Positions 59,612 to 64,000 of a stretch of 64,000 nt of DNA are shown in pieces. This stretch comes from Talpa occidentalis (Eukaryota; Chordata; Mammalia; Eulipotyphla; Talpidae): NCBI RefSeq assembly GCF_014898055.3, contig NW_023601104.1, positions 47,552,699-47,616,698 on the forward strand, written 5' to 3'. The position numbers and the translations under genes are program-made. How positions within the stretch are numbered: the stretch's first letter is position 1; each line of letters opens with the position of its first letter. The notes under the pieces are model-generated. The model saw only the letters and a program-made list of their open reading frames with translations, did no database searches and was not told where the DNA came from.

Positions 59612-62600
59612 CTATAAAGAACAAAACCGCTTCTTAAATGCTGAAACATCATACAGTACAAGACAATATTGTGGGGGAAATGTAAGCACTTAACAGTTAT
59701 AATATTCAGTAATAATTTATTTTTATTTTCCCACTTCCCTCCATATTCTTCTACTCAAAAAACCTATTAACTGAATAGTAATAAACAAGTGTTGCTTTGT
59801 TTACTTACAAATTGCAACATAATCGTCTACAAATGAAATGTGCACTAAATGTTTTTAAACTATATTCTAGGGTAACAAGTGGGGTATAAAAGTTTTATCT
59901 ATTTAAATCACTTTTATTTATCACTTAATTGGTATAACATATATAGTTTGACATGTTAGTAAGAAACAGGACCTATTTTGACTATATAAAGGTATTAATT
60001 ATTGGTTTCAGCTATTTCTGGGAACAAACCTCTACCATCAACCTCAAATAACTCATACAGTACTTTAAAAATACAATAGGTTGTTTCTAAGTCCTTCAGT
60101 TTTAAAAAATCATATTTGCTTGTAAGTGCTAGGTATTCTAGTTACTGATAAAAATTATTAATTAGCATTCAAATGTAAACAGTTTTCAGTCTGCAATATA
60201 GCATATCAGTTTACTGAAATGAAGTCTGAAGTTGTTCAGATTCCTCCAAAAACAGCAATGATCTAGGAAAAGGGGAGTTCTACCATCAACAATGTCAGCT
60301 TTCTTTCTGTAAAAGGTTAAAAATACATGTGATCTTTAGAACAACTTCCAGTTTTCAAGCTTTGACTATGATTTTTACTTCCTTCTTATTTACCATTATA
60401 GTTCTAAATTAAAATAATTAATCTATAATGACTGACTAGAACTTTAAATTTCTGCTCAGAATTATTATTGCTAGCTCAATTTCAAATTAAACTCAGGTGA
60501 AAGCTTCATTTACTTGGTTTTCTTATATCATGTGTATTATTCTAGCTTTCCTTGTTAGTATTACTTGTTCCAATTATGTTACCTAAAATGTATCTTTTTC
60601 TCTAAATATACTTTGATTATGTAAACCCTGTCATATTTGAATAACTATATTGTTAGATAAATATTTTGCTCTAATAGTTATAGCAAAATTTCAAACATGC
60701 TTCAAAACTAAAATTTTATATGCAAGGGGAACGCACACAAGTCATTGTGATACAAAACCAACTCAACATATCAAAACATTTAAAATTATGAGCAAGTTTA
60801 AAAGGGAAATGTCTAAAATCTCAAGCTGATTAATTTTGAAAAGCTTCCATAAAAAAGATTATTTAAATTTAGTGACTACAGGAAACACAGCAAGTGTAAT
60901 GAAATTGTCAGTCATCACTGATAGACAAAGTTATTATGAAAAACTACATGTCAATTTTTTCTAAATAAATACTAATGCAAAAGTAAAATTTATCTCTATT
61001 TAGAAATGTTTTATTTATAATTTCAAGGTAAGTTACATAAATTGGTATTTCTAAAAGTGAGTTGGCAACTGAGCTAGAGTAAATGTGATTGAAAATAAAC
61101 AAAGGGATGGATACTAGTATTTAATCTTTCAGTGATTTATACTTATTTAAACTGAACACTCTGTGGCACTGATTCTCCCTTACCAATATCTAGTATGCAG
61201 GTATTACTAATTCCAGAAGCAGCCAAGAACTATAAAATTAACAGTTTAAAATTATGTTTAAGAACAATTATAAAAAATATTTATTCAAATCATTTTTTAG
61301 TACAGGACTCAGAATTTGTAAAACAAGTTAGAACAAAATGCCCTAATTAGTCTGACTCACAATTATACAAATAACAACACAATCATGACAAAAGCCCAAT
61401 AAAGTAACTTTAACATAACAGTAAATTATTTTGCATTACATATTTGTCTAGAGATATTTCTGACCAATGTTTGATCAATTTAGGGGTACATGAAGGCAAG
61501 TGTTGAGCACTATTACATAGTTTTATTGGAGTTTCGGATTAAGTGTATGAAACAAAAAGTTGGCAGTAGGCTCGTTTCTAATTAAGCATGTATAATTTTC
61601 TTCCTATCTCTATATAAACATAGGCTTATATAGAGCAAGCTATCCTATACGTTCAGCATTAATTTACATATGTAGCTATGTGAAAAATATCTTTTAAGTT
61701 GTATTTACTACTTTTCATAATCATGTAACACTGGGGGACAGAGTAACCACAGTAGAGAACCAATTTATTTGCCCTTGTTTCCCTGCAGAGAATTAATTTC
61801 TGTTCTATGAATTCATTTTACTAATATTAATAAAATTACCTGCAGCAAGTGATTACATAAACAGTAAAAACATCATCAGCAATTCAAAGAAAAATAAAAT
61901 TAAAAGCAGTTTTAATTATATAGAAGTTATCATTAATGTTTATTATGTAATAAAAATTAGACACTCTAAGAGAATTTATCAAACAATTTAAGAATACTAT
62001 TATCATTTCCCTTTACAGAAATCTTAGAGTCTACAAAATAGGATCTTGTAATAGTCCTTTTGCTTACAACTATTCTTCCTTTTTATGGACATTAACAACC
62101 AAGGAAATCTGTAGCTCAAATATCAAACTTTTCCTTTCTTTTTCTATTTTATCAAACATAAAGAACATAGTCTAATAAATAATTCCACTATTCTAATAGT
62201 AACATAGTATGTCCTATGCTTTTACTGAAAATTTGAAATGCCAGTTTCTATCCTTGAGAACATTTTCTTCTTTGTAACATGAGGTATGACATGGACTTCA
62301 ACAGAAGAGGATGAATTTGAGGTTGCCACCAAAAACAGATTTTTAAATCTAATGTTTCCCTCTTTGCTCTAAGTCAAAGTTGAACTTTCTTTTAAGTAAA
62401 TTCTAATAAGATTTACCCTTTAAAATGTATTGTGAAGATGGCGCTTATCAAATCTTCCCCCTCCTCCTTTTTCCATCATTCAAGCACACACACATATAAA
62501 CACACAAATACACAGAGCTCTCAAAAGGATTTTGTGTAGGGTGAGGTGTATATGGTTTTTTTTCTTTTTCTTTTTCAAGCATCTATGAGGGTCCTCCTAT

Positions 62601-64000
62601 TTCTGCTAATAAGGCTTCATCTTAAACTGCAAAACCTGCAGTTTAAATCAACATTAACTACAAAAATCTTAGCAATAAAGCCAATTTTCATAGTTTTACT
62701 TGGCAAAACAGACCAAAAGCTCAGAAGCTAAACCATTATTAAATGCATAAAATGAAAAAATGAGTTGAACATGCACTTTACAAACTACTTCCTAAAGTAA
62801 ATCAGAAAAAACCTCATCGTGGAAAAGTATGGAAAAATCAAGATCATTTACTTTTCCCATTGCTATTCACATTTTAATAAGTCTTGTTTGGGTTTTATTA
62901 CTTTAATGATCTTTATTTTTTCCTCAACTTTTCTTACAGATTATAGTGAAGGGCAAATGCATGCAGAGATTACTGTAAGAGGCAAGTGCAAAATTACTGA
63001 ATTATAAATGTAGGGAAAAGGTGCTATTAAAAGAAAGCAAGCTATATTCAATTGTTGATAGGGGCATCAAACAAATTCCTTTACACAGCAAAAGGAAGGT
63101 GAATAGAACATGTGCACATATGGAAGAACAAAAACATAACCCCAAAATTAAAATGAAAACGTCAATGAAATTCAATCTATATGCCAAATTACTAATCAAA
63201 TTCTCTCACATATATCAAATATATCACAACAGTCTTTGGTAAGAATTTGGTCGTATTACTTAAGCTATAGTTTAACTAGATCTAGAATTACAAATTAGTG
63301 AAGTTTATCTACATATCAGTTAAAATCAATTTGGAAAAAATACCTAAGTAGTACCTTCATTTTCTACATATACCTAATTTAAACGAATTTTAGAAAATTC
63401 ACTACCAAGTGGTGTACACATAGGCCCAAGAATAACAGTGCTGCCTTATTCTAGAAGATTAAATTAGATAAGATATTAATATTTCAAGAAATAATTAATC
63501 TGTAATAGATTTGTAAAGTTCTAAGCACAATGTCTGGTGCTTAGTATTGTCTCCTAGTAAGAGCTCTTATTAAACAACTGCTCCTAATGAATAATTAGCA
63601 AATTACAATATTAAGGAGATGTTATCTGAGTTTTCTGCAATGTAAATAAACATAGTAGCTAAATTTCATCCTCTGCTCTTGCATCTTCATGATCAATCAT
63701 TCTAGTAGAGAGTGACTAGACTCATTAAAGATTCCTGAAGGAATGTGGGACAACTTATCATCTCCCAGATTATCTATCATGTCATAGAGTTTTTTCCTGT
63801 TGATTCCTGTAAATTAATGCCAGCAGTAGAGGTTCACTTGATGGTAACTGCCTCACTTGCCAGCAGGCCTTAAAACCACTTTGAGTAACAAGCAGGTTAT
63901 TTTTAAGATAATATGAGGTAATTAAAGATATCTTCAGTTTTCATACCAAGTCTCTAATCCCCCCCAAAAAAATTAAAAGGACCTAAATGATTAAGATACA
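59612..64000 (-). other. STRN3: STRN3 intron, continuing beyond the window
   Basis: AT-rich intron with no recognised STRN3 exon and no SINE of the local family. A MIR-like fragment lies near 63500-63580. An acceptor-like site followed by a short open stretch near 60240-60325 does not match striatin. Confidence 0.65.

Noticed and set aside
60240..60325. Acceptor-like tttttacag on the minus strand followed by a short open stretch
   Set aside because: The encoded residues do not resemble any part of striatin-3, and no convincing donor follows.

Overview
The window is mammalian nuclear DNA. It holds GT-AG split genes encoding vertebrate-specific cochlin and the striatin-3 WD40 propeller, many L1, L2 and MIR remnants, and about 31 copies of one tRNA-derived SINE family. 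The SINE head (A-box-like TGGCGCAGCGG, B box GGTTCGATCC) and its AATAAA plus TCTTT tail resemble the 'T+' tRNA SINEs of laurasiatherian mammals. I cannot fix the species from this; a camelid or a bat is possible.

Layout: 1-21.9 kb is gene-poor intergenic DNA. It contains SINEs, old L1/L2/MIR and MER5-like fragments, and one intact-ORF processed retrocopy of CHCHD2 on the minus strand (13.58-14.40 kb). A CpG island at about 21.96-23.34 kb carries the promoter, a probable non-coding first exon and the first coding exons of COCH (plus strand). The COCH CDS runs 22809-34776 in 11 coding exons. All junctions are in frame and give a 553-residue secreted protein: signal peptide, LCCL domain and two vWFA domains. 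Its 3' UTR ends near 35.54 kb.

About 3 kb of AT-rich DNA separates the COCH end from the probable end of STRN3, which runs convergently on the minus strand. The last nine coding exons of STRN3 lie between 59611 and 39888. They encode the linker and a complete seven-repeat WD40 propeller (383 residues in the window); the 5' part of the gene lies beyond position 64000. One STRN3 intron uses a GC-AG donor. STRN3 introns hold a target-site-flanked 5'-truncated L1 with two nested SINEs, an L1 split by a solo LTR and a SINE, and a long sense-strand L1 with four nested SINEs.

The two genes have no known shared pathway. Cochlin is an inner-ear extracellular matrix and innate immunity protein, and STRN3 is a PP2A regulatory scaffold in STRIPAK complexes. 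Their tail-to-tail order matches the human 14q12 arrangement as I know it. I see no prokaryotic features, CRISPR array or undescribed gene system. The more notable items are a short unidentified retroposed sequence with 12-bp target-site duplications, a SINE pair sharing a 3' transduced tail, the GC-AG intron, and an L1 inserted about 40 nt from a STRN3 splice acceptor.
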